A stretch of 64,000 nt of DNA from Wenyingzhuangia fucanilytica (GCF_001697185.1 NZ_CP014224.1:3022501-3086500); one strand, 5' to 3'; shown: positions 37,752 to 47,476, counted from the stretch's first letter. Notes: generated from the letters alone by a model not told the origin. Numbers and translations are program-made.

Positions 37752-40193
37752 ATGCTTAGTAAAATTCACATTCTTTTAATTTTCTTCCTAGCCACTCTAG
37801 CTGGTTTGGCTCAAGGACGACATAGCATAATTACAGGAAAAGTGATTGCTAAAGATGGAATGCCTTTATTAGGAGCCACTGTTTTGGTAGACGGTAATAA
37901 ATATGCTACCGTAGCAAATGATAAAGGAGAATACATCATCCATAATATTTCTGAAGGAAAACACATTGTACAAGCATCATACATGGGTTTTACTCCTGAA
38001 AAAAAAGAAATATTTGTCACCAAAAATAAAAGACATCAAAATATAGGTTGCGACTTTTCTTTAAAAGAAAACTCCGAAGCCTTACAGCAAGTAGTTGTGA
38101 AAGCTAAAACTGAAAAAACAAAAATAGAAACTGAGGGTTTTGCGGTAAACGTAATAGATACCAAAGAAGCATCTTTAAGAAACTTAACAACTAATGAACT
38201 ATTAGACAGGTCTGTTGGTATACGTATAAGACAAAATGGAGGAATTGGGTCTAATGTAGAATACAACTTAAATGGTATGTCTGGAAGTGCTGTTGGAATA
38301 TTTCTTGATGGATTAGAAATTTCAACTTACGGGCAATCTTTTAACCTTAACAACATACCAACTTCTATGATTGAACGCATAGAAGTTTACAAAGGAGTAT
38401 TGCCATCACACCTTACTGGTGATTATGCAGGTGGAGCCATAAATGTGGTGTTAAAAAAAGATGTCTCTCAAAACAACATTACTTTAGCTACATCTTACGG
38501 ATCGTTTAACACTTCTCAGTCTGATGTTGGTGCAATTATACGTGACAAAAAAACAGGTCTTGCATTTAGAGGTAGTGCCTTTTATACTTACACAGATAAT
38601 AGTTATGAAACCTGGGGTAACTCTACAACTTATGTAAACCACTTAGGACAAATTACCAGACCATATCGTGCCAAACGTTTTAACAATACTTACAAAGCAC
38701 TTGGAGGACGTTTTGAAGTTGGCTTTGCAGACACTAAATGGGCAGATCAATTTTTTATAGGTTATAATGGATCAAGTAATTACAGAGAAATTCCTCATGG
38801 TGTTACTATGTCTGTTCCATATGTAGGTAGGTTTAATGAAACAGAAGCTCATGTAATGTTGCTTAACTATAGTAAAAAAGATTTACTAACAAAAGACTTA
38901 ACATTAAACGTAAATGCTGCAAGAAGTTATAGAAGCACTTATTTACAAGACACTGTTGGTATTGCATATAACTGGGATGGAAAGCCAAGAGAAGTTATTG
39001 AGTTTGGAGAAAGAGTTCCTCTTAAAACACTTAATGGTGGGCAACAAGGGAAAAAAGTAATTTCAAACACAAATAGAAAAATCACCAACATGCGTTCTAA
39101 CTTAGGATATTTGTTGACTGATGGACACAAAATATCTCTAAATCATAAGTACGAGTCTACAGATAGAGAAGACCAAGATTTATTAAATCCAAGCAAAGAA
39201 GATTTAGCAACATTAAGTACAATCTCTCAACACATAATTTCTTTTAATTACGAAGCAGAAAGCTTTAATAAAAGGTTATTAACAAACTTTTTAGGTAAAT
39301 ACACATATAACCACACAAATCAAACAGAATACCAAATTTCAACTTCAAACGGAGTGAATTCTATTGTAAAAAAAGATACAGTTTCAACGAACTCTAATTT
39401 TGGATACGGAGCTACTATATCCTATAATGTTATCCCAAATTTATACCTTATTGCTTCTACGGAAAGTTCTTATATATCACCTATTGACAACCAACTATTT
39501 GGAGCTGCAGAATTAAACATCCTTCCTAACACCAAATTAAAACCACAAAAAAACGTCAACTACAATCTAGGTTTTCGTTTAAACGCAGTAACATTTTTAG
39601 ACAAACACAAAATATCTGTTTATGCAAATTCTTTTTGGCGTAATGGTTACGACATCATTACCAAACAAGCGGTTGACGTATCAGAAATTGAAGAGGAGGC
39701 AGATGCAGACATACAAGTTACCAAATACGTAAATCTTGGAAAAACCCAAACATTGGGTTACGAAGTAGAACTTATATATATATACAACAACAGGTTAAAT
39801 GCATCTTTTAATTTTTCAAAATTCAACAATCTATCTAAAGATGAACCATATTACAACCAACAAGTAATTAACGAACCTTTTTTTACTGTTAATACTAATT
39901 TTCAATATAGATTCAATGATTTATTTCAAAAAAAATCAATATTAAACACCTATTATACAGTGGGATATGTTCAAGAGTATTACACTGTCTGGGGACAACC
40001 AGAATGGTCTAAAACCCCATATCAAATTTCACATGATGTTGGATTAAGCTATCGTTTTCCGTCTAAAAAATTAGTAGCAAGTCTAGACGTTAAAAACATA
40101 TTTAACGCTCAACTCTATGATAATTTTAACATACAAAAACCAGGTAGAGGAATCTATTTCAAATTAAACTACACAATCAATAAATTTTTATAA
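37752..40193 (+). CDS. TonB-dependent outer-membrane receptor, XusA-like (siderophore uptake)
   Basis: 813 aa from the ATG at 37752; the frame is open to a TTG at 37659, but a clear signal peptide (HILLIFFLATLAGLAQ) begins at 37752. Seen: a carboxypeptidase-regulatory-like N-terminal domain (ITGKVIAKDGMPLLGATVLV, read in parts, about residues 25-105), a plug domain (TTNELLDRSVGIRIRQNGG to ERIEVYKGVLPSHLTGDYAGGAINVVLK, read in parts, about 140-245), and a 22-strand-type barrel ending in a terminal Phe-rich strand (KINYTINKFL-like). First gene of a unit with a DUF4374-like lipoprotein 17 bases downstream, the arrangement of Bacteroides XusA/XusB for xenosiderophores. The ligand is not known. 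Confidence 0.9.
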   Translation: MLSKIHILLIFFLATLAGLAQGRHSIITGKVIAKDGMPLLGATVLVDGNKYATVANDKGEYIIHNISEGKHIVQASYMGFTPEKKEIFVTKNKRHQNIGCDFSLKENSEALQQVVVKAKTEKTKIETEGFAVNVIDTKEASLRNLTTNELLDRSVGIRIRQNGGIGSNVEYNLNGMSGSAVGIFLDGLEISTYGQSFNLNNIPTSMIERIEVYKGVLPSHLTGDYAGGAINVVLKKDVSQNNITLATSYGSFNTSQSDVGAIIRDKKTGLAFRGSAFYTYTDNSYETWGNSTTYVNHLGQITRPYRAKRFNNTYKALGGRFEVGFADTKWADQFFIGYNGSSNYREIPHGVTMSVPYVGRFNETEAHVMLLNYSKKDLLTKDLTLNVNAARSYRSTYLQDTVGIAYNWDGKPREVIEFGERVPLKTLNGGQQGKKVISNTNRKITNMRSNLGYLLTDGHKISLNHKYESTDREDQDLLNPSKEDLATLSTISQHIISFNYEAESFNKRLLTNFLGKYTYNHTNQTEYQISTSNGVNSIVKKDTVSTNSNFGYGATISYNVIPNLYLIASTESSYISPIDNQLFGAAELNILPNTKLKPQKNVNYNLGFRLNAVTFLDKHKISVYANSFWRNGYDIITKQAVDVSEIEEEADADIQVTKYVNLGKTQTLGYEVELIYIYNNRLNASFNFSKFNNLSKDEPYYNQQVINEPFFTVNTNFQYRFNDLFQKKSILNTYYTVGYVQEYYTVWGQPEWSKTPYQISHDVGLSYRFPSKKLVASLDVKNIFNAQLYDNFNIQKPGRGIYFKLNYTINKFL

Positions 40194-40210
40194 TAAAATA
40201 AATTAATAAC

Positions 40211-41578
40211 ATGAAAAAAGATCTATTTAAAATAGGATTATTAAGTATCGCTTTAGCTTTAGGAAGCTGTAACGATGAGGAAATAACAGGAACAGAAACC
40301 TCTCCAGAGGATACCACACGTTACATTACCTTAACAGGTTCATTCCCTGATGACACTGGAACAGGAGGAAATGGAGGAACTCGTGCTTATGGAATAACAT
40401 TAGAAAATGCAGCTGACCCAAATTACGAAGTAGATCTTTTTAAAATAGAAGACGGAGTATTTGTAGAAGGTCTTGGTTTAAAATCTAGCCGTACCGCTCG
40501 TGTACAAGCATCGGCAGATGGTAAATACTTATACAACATACAGTATACAGGTACAGAAGGTGGTGTATTTAACAAATATGCTGTTGGTGAAGGAGCTAAT
40601 TATCAAGAAGTAGGATACGAATTAAATACAGCTGCAATTTTAGGAACATCACCTCGTTGGATGAAAGCTGCAGAAGGTATTGGTATTGGTGTTTATGCTA
40701 GTTCTTATGATGTAAAATATGAAGGTGAAGCTGGAAATTACACTTTTGTAAGTGCTGATAGTGAAATAAAAATAGCTGTTTTAGATTTAGATCAAACTGC
40801 CATTATAAACACAGCAATATTTGATTTTCCTTGGACAGATCAAGAAAGAGCTGCTGGTTACAATGTAGGACGTGTAGATGTACCTATCTTAAACGCTGCT
40901 AAAACTAAACTTTTTATTGGATGTAGAACAAGAAAATATGACGTTACTGCTACTCCTACTTTAGATGATGATGGTATTCCAGTATGGCCTTACGGTGAAA
41001 TTGAAGGGACAAAAACTTTAGTATTAGATTACCCTTCATTAAAAAACCCTACGGTTATTACTTCTACAAACTCAACAGAAGTTAACAATTCTTACCGTAC
41101 TATGACACAATATGTGGGTACAGATGGTCATGTATACCAAGCAACTGCTACATCAGGTGCAGATATTTTACGTATTAGTAGTGCAACTAATGACTATGAC
41201 CAAAGTTATCATTTTGACTTAAACGATGCTATTGGTGTTACAGGAGCACAAATTAAAGCTTGGAGATATGTTAAAAACGGTATAGGTGTTGTTTTATACA
41301 CATTAGCTGATACAGCTGGAGGATACGTTGCTTTAATTGACTTAAACAATCCATCAAACTCAGTTAAATTAGCAACAGATGTTGAGACTGATGCAGATTT
41401 ATCAACTTCTTTACGTCAGTTCCAATACATTGGTTTGGTTGGAGATATTGCTTATGTTCCATTAACTCCTTCAGGTAAAACAGGATCACTTTATCTTATA
41501 AACACTCAAACAAAAGAAATTACAAAAGGAGCTACTCTAAAAACTATTGCTGGTAGTTATTATTTAGGAGCATACTAA
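40211..41578 (+). CDS. DUF4374-like surface lipoprotein, XusB-like
   Basis: 455 aa lipoprotein with lipobox ALGSC (Cys20), followed by NDEE. An acidic stretch right after the lipid-bearing cysteine is the surface-export signal type known in Bacteroidota, so the protein probably faces outward. The body looks like a beta-propeller with repeated blade patterns (ASADGKYLYNIQY, TDGHVYQATAT, YVALIDLNNPS, GSLYLINTQTKEI). This matches the DUF4374 family, whose member XusB captures ferric enterobactin in Bacteroides and passes it to the receptor XusA. It lies 17 bases after the receptor gene. Family call by pattern; substrate inferred. Confidence 0.8.
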   Translation: MKKDLFKIGLLSIALALGSCNDEEITGTETSPEDTTRYITLTGSFPDDTGTGGNGGTRAYGITLENAADPNYEVDLFKIEDGVFVEGLGLKSSRTARVQASADGKYLYNIQYTGTEGGVFNKYAVGEGANYQEVGYELNTAAILGTSPRWMKAAEGIGIGVYASSYDVKYEGEAGNYTFVSADSEIKIAVLDLDQTAIINTAIFDFPWTDQERAAGYNVGRVDVPILNAAKTKLFIGCRTRKYDVTATPTLDDDGIPVWPYGEIEGTKTLVLDYPSLKNPTVITSTNSTEVNNSYRTMTQYVGTDGHVYQATATSGADILRISSATNDYDQSYHFDLNDAIGVTGAQIKAWRYVKNGIGVVLYTLADTAGGYVALIDLNNPSNSVKLATDVETDADLSTSLRQFQYIGLVGDIAYVPLTPSGKTGSLYLINTQTKEITKGATLKTIAGSYYLGAY

Positions 41579-41600
41579 AAAATTAGAAAATGATTTAATA

Positions 41601-41637
41601 AAGCAGGAAATTACATATTCCTGCTTTATTATTTTTC
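41601..41637 (+). terminator. Weak terminator or attenuator inside the iron-uptake unit
   Basis: AAGCAGGAA/TTCCTGCTT forms a 9-bp stem, followed by a T-rich but interrupted tract (TATTATTTTT). It lies between the lipoprotein and ankyrin genes. It may lower expression of the last three genes relative to receptor and lipoprotein. Confidence 0.6.
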
Positions 41638-41671
41638 TAGAACACCTATTAGAAACCTCTAAAAAATCAAC

Positions 41672-43153
41672 ATGAAAAAAATACTAATCTTATTATTAGT
41701 TGCTCCGTTGCTAATCTTTGCACAAAGACCTAAAAGTGATAATATTTTTCACGATAGAGATTTTTGGCAAACTCAACCTACTGTTGAAGTTGTAAAACAA
41801 AAAATTAAAGAAGGTAACGATGCTGTAACACCTAACCAAGCAGCTTTTGATGCCGTTTGCTACGCAATTATGGCTAAAGCTCCGGTAAAAACTATTGAGT
41901 ATCTTTTGTCTCTACCTGGAAACAACATCAACAAACCTACACACGATGGAAGAAGCTATTTAATGTGGGCAGGAAGTTCTGGAAATATTGAGGTAATGAA
42001 ATTATTACTAAAAAAAGGAGCAGATACTAAAATACAGGGGAGTCACGGATTCAATTGGTTTACGTTTACTGTAAATGCAGGACACGAAAATACTGATATT
42101 TATGAGTTAATGGTAGCTAATGGTATAGATCTAAAAGAAACCAACAGAGCTGGTGCCAATGCTATATTATTAATGGCACCATACAGTAAAGACGGAAAAA
42201 TTATTGAATATTTCCAACAAAAAGGTTTAGATATAAAGGCTACGGATAAAGAAGGAAACAATATCTTATTTTATGCAGCTAAAAAAGGAAACATTAACCT
42301 AATTAAAAAATACATCGCTCAAGGTTTTGATTATAAAAAAATCAATACTAACGGAGAAAACCTAGTGCTTTTTGCAAGTCATGGTGGTAGAGGTTATAGT
42401 AATCCATTAGAGGTTTATGAATACTTTAACACCTTAGATTTAGATTTTACCTTAACAAATAAAGAAGGTCAAAACGCATTACACAATATTGCATCTAGTA
42501 CCAAAGACATTGCCATTATTGACTTTTTCATCAACAAAGGAGTAGATGTAAATCAAAAAGATAATAAAGGAAACACTGCTTTTTTAAATGCAGCAAAAGG
42601 GAATAATCTTTTAGTATTGCAAAAATTAGCACCACTAACTAAGGATATTAATCAACAAAATAAAGAAGGATACGCTGCCATTACCTATGCAACACAGCGT
42701 ATTAACTTAGAGGTTTTTGAATTGTTAAAAAGTAAAGGAGCAAACGTAAATGTAGTTGATGCTGATGGAAATAATTTATTTTATCATTTATTCAACGCGT
42801 ACGGTAGAAGAACTGCTAAAGATTTTGAACCTTTTGTAAATGCTTTAACAGCAGCTGGTGTTTCATTTAAAAATGCTTCTAAAAATGAATCTCCACTACA
42901 CATTGCTATTGCCAAAGGAGAAGATAAATTGATTAAAAAAGCTTTAGAGTTAGGAGCTGATATCAATCAGAAAAACAGTGATGGATTAACGCCTTTACAC
43001 TTAGCTGCCATGAAAGCTACCGATGTAAAATTATTACACTTTTTAATTGGTAAAGGTGCCGATAAAACCATTACTACAGATTTTGAAGAAACAGCATATG
43101 ACTTGGCTAAAGAAAACGAGTTATTAAAAGGAGACATTTCATTTTTAAAATAA
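41672..43153 (+). CDS. Exported ankyrin-repeat protein
   Basis: 493 aa with a signal peptide (ILILLLVAPLLIFAQ), so it acts in the periplasm. Most of the rest is about a dozen ankyrin repeats, for example GRSYLMWAGSSGNIEVMKLLLKKGAD, GNNILFYAAKKGNINLIKKYI and DGLTPLHLAAMKATDVKLLHFLI (each read in parts). Ankyrin repeats bind proteins, so this is likely a scaffold or chaperone for a partner in the locus. Six bases separate it from the DUF2271 gene, and it begins after the weak terminator. There is no enzyme motif. It is not part of the known XusABC set, so its role here is open. Confidence 0.88.
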   Translation: MKKILILLLVAPLLIFAQRPKSDNIFHDRDFWQTQPTVEVVKQKIKEGNDAVTPNQAAFDAVCYAIMAKAPVKTIEYLLSLPGNNINKPTHDGRSYLMWAGSSGNIEVMKLLLKKGADTKIQGSHGFNWFTFTVNAGHENTDIYELMVANGIDLKETNRAGANAILLMAPYSKDGKIIEYFQQKGLDIKATDKEGNNILFYAAKKGNINLIKKYIAQGFDYKKINTNGENLVLFASHGGRGYSNPLEVYEYFNTLDLDFTLTNKEGQNALHNIASSTKDIAIIDFFINKGVDVNQKDNKGNTAFLNAAKGNNLLVLQKLAPLTKDINQQNKEGYAAITYATQRINLEVFELLKSKGANVNVVDADGNNLFYHLFNAYGRRTAKDFEPFVNALTAAGVSFKNASKNESPLHIAIAKGEDKLIKKALELGADINQKNSDGLTPLHLAAMKATDVKLLHFLIGKGADKTITTDFEETAYDLAKENELLKGDISFLK

Positions 43154-43159
43154 AAAATT

Positions 43160-43651
43160 ATGAAAAAATACAATCTAATTGCTATAATCTGTTTTTTGGT
43201 TTTATCAGCATTTACAGTAAAAACTAGTACTAACGAACCAAGCTCAAAGTACAAATGTATGGTTCAGTTAAAAAATTACGAGGGTGAGGGAGCTTATGTA
43301 GTTGTATCTGTAGTTGATAAAGACGATAATTATTTAAAAACTTTACATGTTTTAGGTGATGATGAAAAATGGTATGCAGATTTACCTAAATGGTGGGCTT
43401 TCTTTGAAAAATCTGAAGAAAACATTGATGCCATGACAGGTGCAACCATTGCTGGTGGAGAACGCTCAATTTTTACTTTTGAAATTGATGAAAAATACAT
43501 GACTGCTGGAAATAAACTTAGATTTGAAACAGCTGTAGAGCATCAAGATTATCACGTAAAAGATTTAGAAGTTTCTTTAGAAAGCAAGAATCTTAAAAAC
43601 AAGTTTGAAGGTACTGGATACATTCGTTACGTTAGAATTTTACCAAACTAA
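43160..43651 (+). CDS. DUF2271 protein with ApbE flavinylation motif (periplasmic flavin carrier)
   Basis: 163 aa with a signal peptide or N-terminal anchor (about residues 1-22). It matches DUF2271 by pattern: DDEKWYADLPKWWAFF, then DAMTGATIAGG, and a C-terminal YIRYVRILPN strand. The motif D90-A-M-T-G-A-T96 fits the ApbE consensus Dxx(S/T)GA(S/T), in which FMN is joined to the final Thr, here Thr96 (codon 43445-43447). The protein is therefore probably a covalently flavinylated electron carrier. It lies between the ankyrin gene (6 bases) and the PepSY-reductase fusion (8 bases), its likely electron donor. No ApbE gene is in the window. Confidence 0.85.
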   Translation: MKKYNLIAIICFLVLSAFTVKTSTNEPSSKYKCMVQLKNYEGEGAYVVVSVVDKDDNYLKTLHVLGDDEKWYADLPKWWAFFEKSEENIDAMTGATIAGGERSIFTFEIDEKYMTAGNKLRFETAVEHQDYHVKDLEVSLESKNLKNKFEGTGYIRYVRILPN

Positions 43652-43659
43652 TTTAAAAC

Positions 43660-45858
43660 ATGCTTACCAAAATATGGAGATACAGTCATTTTTACTTGAC
43701 TGTATCTTCTTTCTTATTTTTATTATTAGCCGCTGTAACAGGGGCTTTTTTAGCCTTTAAACCTGTTCAGGACAAGCTACAACCTTACCATATAAAAAAC
43801 TCAGAAAACACTTCTTTAGCACAAGTAATAGATACTTTAAAAAACAAGTACGAAGAAGTTTTAGACCTAGAGGTTGATAAAAATTATTTTGTAAAAGCCA
43901 CTGTTTTTAGCATGGAAGCAGATTTGGACGGACAATTTTACATCCATCCTATTCATGGAAATAAAATTGCTGATATCCCTCCAAAAAATACTTTTTTTGA
44001 GTTTTTAACTAACTTCCATCGTTCTCTTTTTTTAAAAACACCTGGACGAATTTTTGTAGGAATCACCTCTTTTTTATTGTTTTTAATTGCTATTACAGGA
44101 TTATTACTGGCTATTAAAAGGCAAGGTGGTTTTCTTAAATTTTGCTCTAAGATAGTTAACGATAAATCCATTCAATACAACCATGTTGCCTTAGGTAGAA
44201 TTTTATTAATTCCGATTATTATTATTGCTCTAACGGGAACTTATTTGTCTATGGATCGGTTTTCTTTATTACCAGAAAACAACGTTGAAGTTATAGAACA
44301 AAAAACAAGCTCTCAACAAAACATTGCTTTTTCTGAATTTCCTATTTTTAAAAACACTTCTTTAAAAGAGGTTCAAAAATTAGAGTTCCCTTTTTCGAGT
44401 GATGAAGAAGATTTTTTTATTCTAAATCTTCATGATAAAGAACTTAAAATTCATCAAAAAACAGGAGATATTGTACAAACCACCCACTACCCGTTTATAC
44501 AAATTTTACACACCTTAAGTTTTAATTTACACACTGGAAACGGAAGTATTCTTTGGTCTTTAGTTCTATTTCTAAGCTCATTGGCTATTTTATATTTTAT
44601 GTATTCTGGAACAGTCATTGCCCTTAAAAGATTAAGTTCTAAAACCAAAAACAAACATAAAGCCACCGATGCTAATTTTATTATTTTAATTGGCTCTGAA
44701 AATGGTGGTACCAAAAGATTAGCGAAAACACTACAATTAGCATTACTTAACGCTAATCAAAAAGTATTTTTAGACGATTTAAACAACTATAGTAATTACC
44801 CTAACGCAGAACAGTTAATTGTGATTACCTCAACCTACGGACAAGGAGAACCACCAAATAATGCCAACTTATTTTTAAACAAACTAGCAGAGGTTAAAAT
44901 TCACCATCCTTTTAAAACACATGTGATTGGATTAGGATCTTTATCATATCCTAAATTTTGTGAGTTTGCCAAGGAAATTCATAAGCAGGCTTTATTAAAA
45001 GATGGAATGACTGTAACTTCTGACACACCTTTATTAATTCACAATCAGAATTACGAACAATTTAGAAATTGGGTGATAGATTGGAGTAACTCATTAAATT
45101 TAAACTTAGAGATTCCAAAAGAACTATCTGCAAAAAAGAAAAAAGAAATTACTTTTAAAATTATAGACAAACAGTCTGTAACAGATAAATATGATGAAAC
45201 GTTTACACTTACTTTATCTGTACAAAAAAGGAAAAAATTTGTTCCTGGAGATTTATTAGGAATTACCCCACCAAACGAAACTTCAGAAAGATTGTATTCC
45301 ATTGGAAAAACAGCCAAAGGAGATATGCTTTTAAGTATAAAAAAACATAGCCACGGAGTTTGTTCTAATTATTTAAACAATTTAAAAATATCTGATAGTT
45401 TACAAGCAAACATTCAACAAAACAAAGAATTCCATTTTCCTAAAAAAGCCAAGCATGTTGTTTTTATTGCCAACGGAACGGGGATTGCTCCATTTTTAGG
45501 AATGATGCATCAACAAACCAAAGCCAACGTTAGTTTGTATTGGGGAACACGTACTTATGAGTCAGAAAACCTGTACAAACCCTACATCACCGAGGCTTTA
45601 CACACAAAAACCTTAAACAATTACGAAGCTACTTTTTCTAAAGAAGTTATTGAGTATAATTACGTGCAAGAACTATTAGAAAGAGACCATAAAAACATTG
45701 CCATCACTCTAAAAAACAAAGGAACCATTATGCTTTGTGGTTCTATTAACATGAGAGATGATGTTTTTATTCAATTAGAAAAAATCTGTACAAAACACCA
45801 ATTACATCCTTTTAGTTATTACAAAGACAACGGACAAATTTTAACTGACTGTTATTAA
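43660..45858 (+). CDS. PepSY-TM / flavodoxin / FAD-NAD(P)H reductase fusion (XusC-like, extended)
   Basis: 732 aa inner-membrane redox protein. N-terminal PepSY_TM part with four transmembrane helices (about residues 8-32, 127-150, 170-190, 285-310) and candidate haem-ligand histidines (RYSHFYL, NFHRSLF, NHVALGR, HTLSFNLH). Then a flavodoxin domain (LIGSENGGTKRLAKTL and TSTYGQGEPP, about 340-480) and a CPR-type reductase: RLYSIGK for FAD, HGVCSNYL, IANGTGIAPFLG for NAD(P)H, and a terminal tyrosine. It can move electrons from cytosolic NAD(P)H across the membrane. XusC and FoxB-type PepSY proteins serve siderophore reduction; this version adds its own electron input. Last gene, before a terminator. 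Confidence 0.9.
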   Translation: MLTKIWRYSHFYLTVSSFLFLLLAAVTGAFLAFKPVQDKLQPYHIKNSENTSLAQVIDTLKNKYEEVLDLEVDKNYFVKATVFSMEADLDGQFYIHPIHGNKIADIPPKNTFFEFLTNFHRSLFLKTPGRIFVGITSFLLFLIAITGLLLAIKRQGGFLKFCSKIVNDKSIQYNHVALGRILLIPIIIIALTGTYLSMDRFSLLPENNVEVIEQKTSSQQNIAFSEFPIFKNTSLKEVQKLEFPFSSDEEDFFILNLHDKELKIHQKTGDIVQTTHYPFIQILHTLSFNLHTGNGSILWSLVLFLSSLAILYFMYSGTVIALKRLSSKTKNKHKATDANFIILIGSENGGTKRLAKTLQLALLNANQKVFLDDLNNYSNYPNAEQLIVITSTYGQGEPPNNANLFLNKLAEVKIHHPFKTHVIGLGSLSYPKFCEFAKEIHKQALLKDGMTVTSDTPLLIHNQNYEQFRNWVIDWSNSLNLNLEIPKELSAKKKKEITFKIIDKQSVTDKYDETFTLTLSVQKRKKFVPGDLLGITPPNETSERLYSIGKTAKGDMLLSIKKHSHGVCSNYLNNLKISDSLQANIQQNKEFHFPKKAKHVVFIANGTGIAPFLGMMHQQTKANVSLYWGTRTYESENLYKPYITEALHTKTLNNYEATFSKEVIEYNYVQELLERDHKNIAITLKNKGTIMLCGSINMRDDVFIQLEKICTKHQLHPFSYYKDNGQILTDCY

Positions 45859-45870
45859 GTATAGAACCAA

Positions 45871-45899
45871 AAAAGCTCAACAAAATCTGTTGAGCTTTT
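45871..45899. terminator. Bidirectional terminator between the iron-uptake unit and gpmI
   Basis: AAAAGCTCAACA pairs with TGTTGAGCTTTT around loop AAATC. Confidence 0.9.
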
Positions 45900-45925
45900 C
45901 TATGAAAATGTATTTTTTTAATTCC

Positions 45926-47443
45926 TTATACTAACGGAAATCTTGTCATATCTTCTGGTTGTTCTACACCAATCATTTTTAAAATAGTTGGAGCGACATC
46001 ACCTAATACACCATCTTTAATTTCTTTAATGTCATTATCAACAACAATTAAAGGAACTGGATTGGTAGTATGTGCTGTGTTTGGAGAACCATCAGGATTC
46101 ATCATTACTTCACAGTTACCATGATCTGCAATTACCAAAGTAGAATATCCATTTTCTAACCCTGTTTCAATAACTGCTTTTGCACATGCATCTACCGCTT
46201 CACAAGCTTTTATGGCTGCATCCATCATTCCAGTATGCCCAACCATATCACCATTTGCAAAGTTTAAACAAACAAAATCAGCTTCACCTTTCTTTAAATC
46301 TTCACACAAAGCATCTTTTAATTCATAAGCGCTCATTTCTGGCTTTAAATCATAAGTAGCTACTTTTGGCGAATCTCTTAAAATTCTAGATTCACCTTCA
46401 AAAGGTTCTTCTTGTCCTCCAGAGAAAAAGAACGTTACGTGAGGATATTTTTCTGTTTCTGCAATACGGATTTGTTTTTTACCTGCTTTAGATAAAACCT
46501 CTCCAATGGTATTCTTAATATTATCGTTATTATAAATTACATTAATTCCTTTAAATGTTTCATCATATAAAGTAATAGTAGTGTAATATAAATCTAACTT
46601 TTTAGTATTATGCTCAGGGAAATCATTTTGAGATAACATATTGGTTAACTCTCTACCTCTATCTGTTCTGTAGTTAAAGAAAAGAACTACATCACCTTCT
46701 TCAATAGTTGCTTTTGGAGTTCCATCAGCATTTGTCATAATTACTGGCTCTAAAAACTCATCCGTTACCCCTGCAGCGTAATTTGCTTTTAAACTAGCAA
46801 TAGCATCCGTAGATTTTGTTCCTTCGGCATGCACCACAGCATTATAAGCTTTTGCTACACGCTCCCAACGATTATCTCTATCCATCGCAAAATAACGACC
46901 TGTCATAGATGCTAATTCACCTGTAGTTTTAGACATATGTTCTTGAATATCGCTAATAAATGCAGCACCAGACTTTGGATCTGTATCTCTACCATCAGTA
47001 AAAGCGTGTAAGAATAAGTTATCTACTTCATTTTCTTTTGCCACATCTAACAAACCTTTAATATGATCTATGTGAGCATGAATCCCTCCATTAGAAACCA
47101 ATCCTAATAAGTGAACTTTTTTATTATTTTCTTTAGCATACTTGTAAGTATCAACCAATACTTTTTCTTGACCTAAAGTTTTTTCTCTAACAGCAATGTT
47201 AATCCTAGTTAAGTTTTGATAAACAATTCTACCAGCTCCTAAGTTCATGTGTCCAACCTCAGAATTCCCCATTTGTCCATCTGGCAAACCAACAAATTCC
47301 CCATCAGTACGTAAAGATGCATTTGGATATTTGTTATACAAAGAATCTATATAAGATGTGTTTGCATTATATACTGCTGATACTTTTGGATCTTGAGTAA
47401 TTCCCCATCCATCAAGAATCATTAAGATTACTTTTTTGTTCAT
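45926..47443 (-). CDS. gpmI: 2,3-bisphosphoglycerate-independent phosphoglycerate mutase
   Basis: Glycolytic enzyme that interconverts 3- and 2-phosphoglycerate; manganese-dependent, alkaline-phosphatase fold. 505 aa, normal length. Seen: LMILDGWGI (metal-binding Asp), GQMGNSEVGHMNLGAGR with the phospho-serine nucleophile (about residues 57-73), HAFTDGRDTDPKSG, TGRYFAMDRDNRWERV, NYRTDRGRE, NGDMVGHTGM and the C-terminal IADHGNCEVM. A TATATTTG element lies 26 bases before its start. Single-gene unit convergent with the iron-uptake locus. Confidence 0.97.
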   Translation of the reverse strand: MNKKVILMILDGWGITQDPKVSAVYNANTSYIDSLYNKYPNASLRTDGEFVGLPDGQMGNSEVGHMNLGAGRIVYQNLTRINIAVREKTLGQEKVLVDTYKYAKENNKKVHLLGLVSNGGIHAHIDHIKGLLDVAKENEVDNLFLHAFTDGRDTDPKSGAAFISDIQEHMSKTTGELASMTGRYFAMDRDNRWERVAKAYNAVVHAEGTKSTDAIASLKANYAAGVTDEFLEPVIMTNADGTPKATIEEGDVVLFFNYRTDRGRELTNMLSQNDFPEHNTKKLDLYYTTITLYDETFKGINVIYNNDNIKNTIGEVLSKAGKKQIRIAETEKYPHVTFFFSGGQEEPFEGESRILRDSPKVATYDLKPEMSAYELKDALCEDLKKGEADFVCLNFANGDMVGHTGMMDAAIKACEAVDACAKAVIETGLENGYSTLVIADHGNCEVMMNPDGSPNTAHTTNPVPLIVVDNDIKEIKDGVLGDVAPTILKMIGVEQPEDMTRFPLV

Positions 47444-47468
47444 TATAGTTGAATTTTAATTCTTGTCA

Positions 47469-47476
47469 CAAATATA
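47469..47476 (-). promoter_or_regulatory. Candidate -7 element of gpmI
   Basis: TATATTTG on the minus strand fits TAnnTTTG and lies 26 bases upstream of the ATG. Confidence 0.55.
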
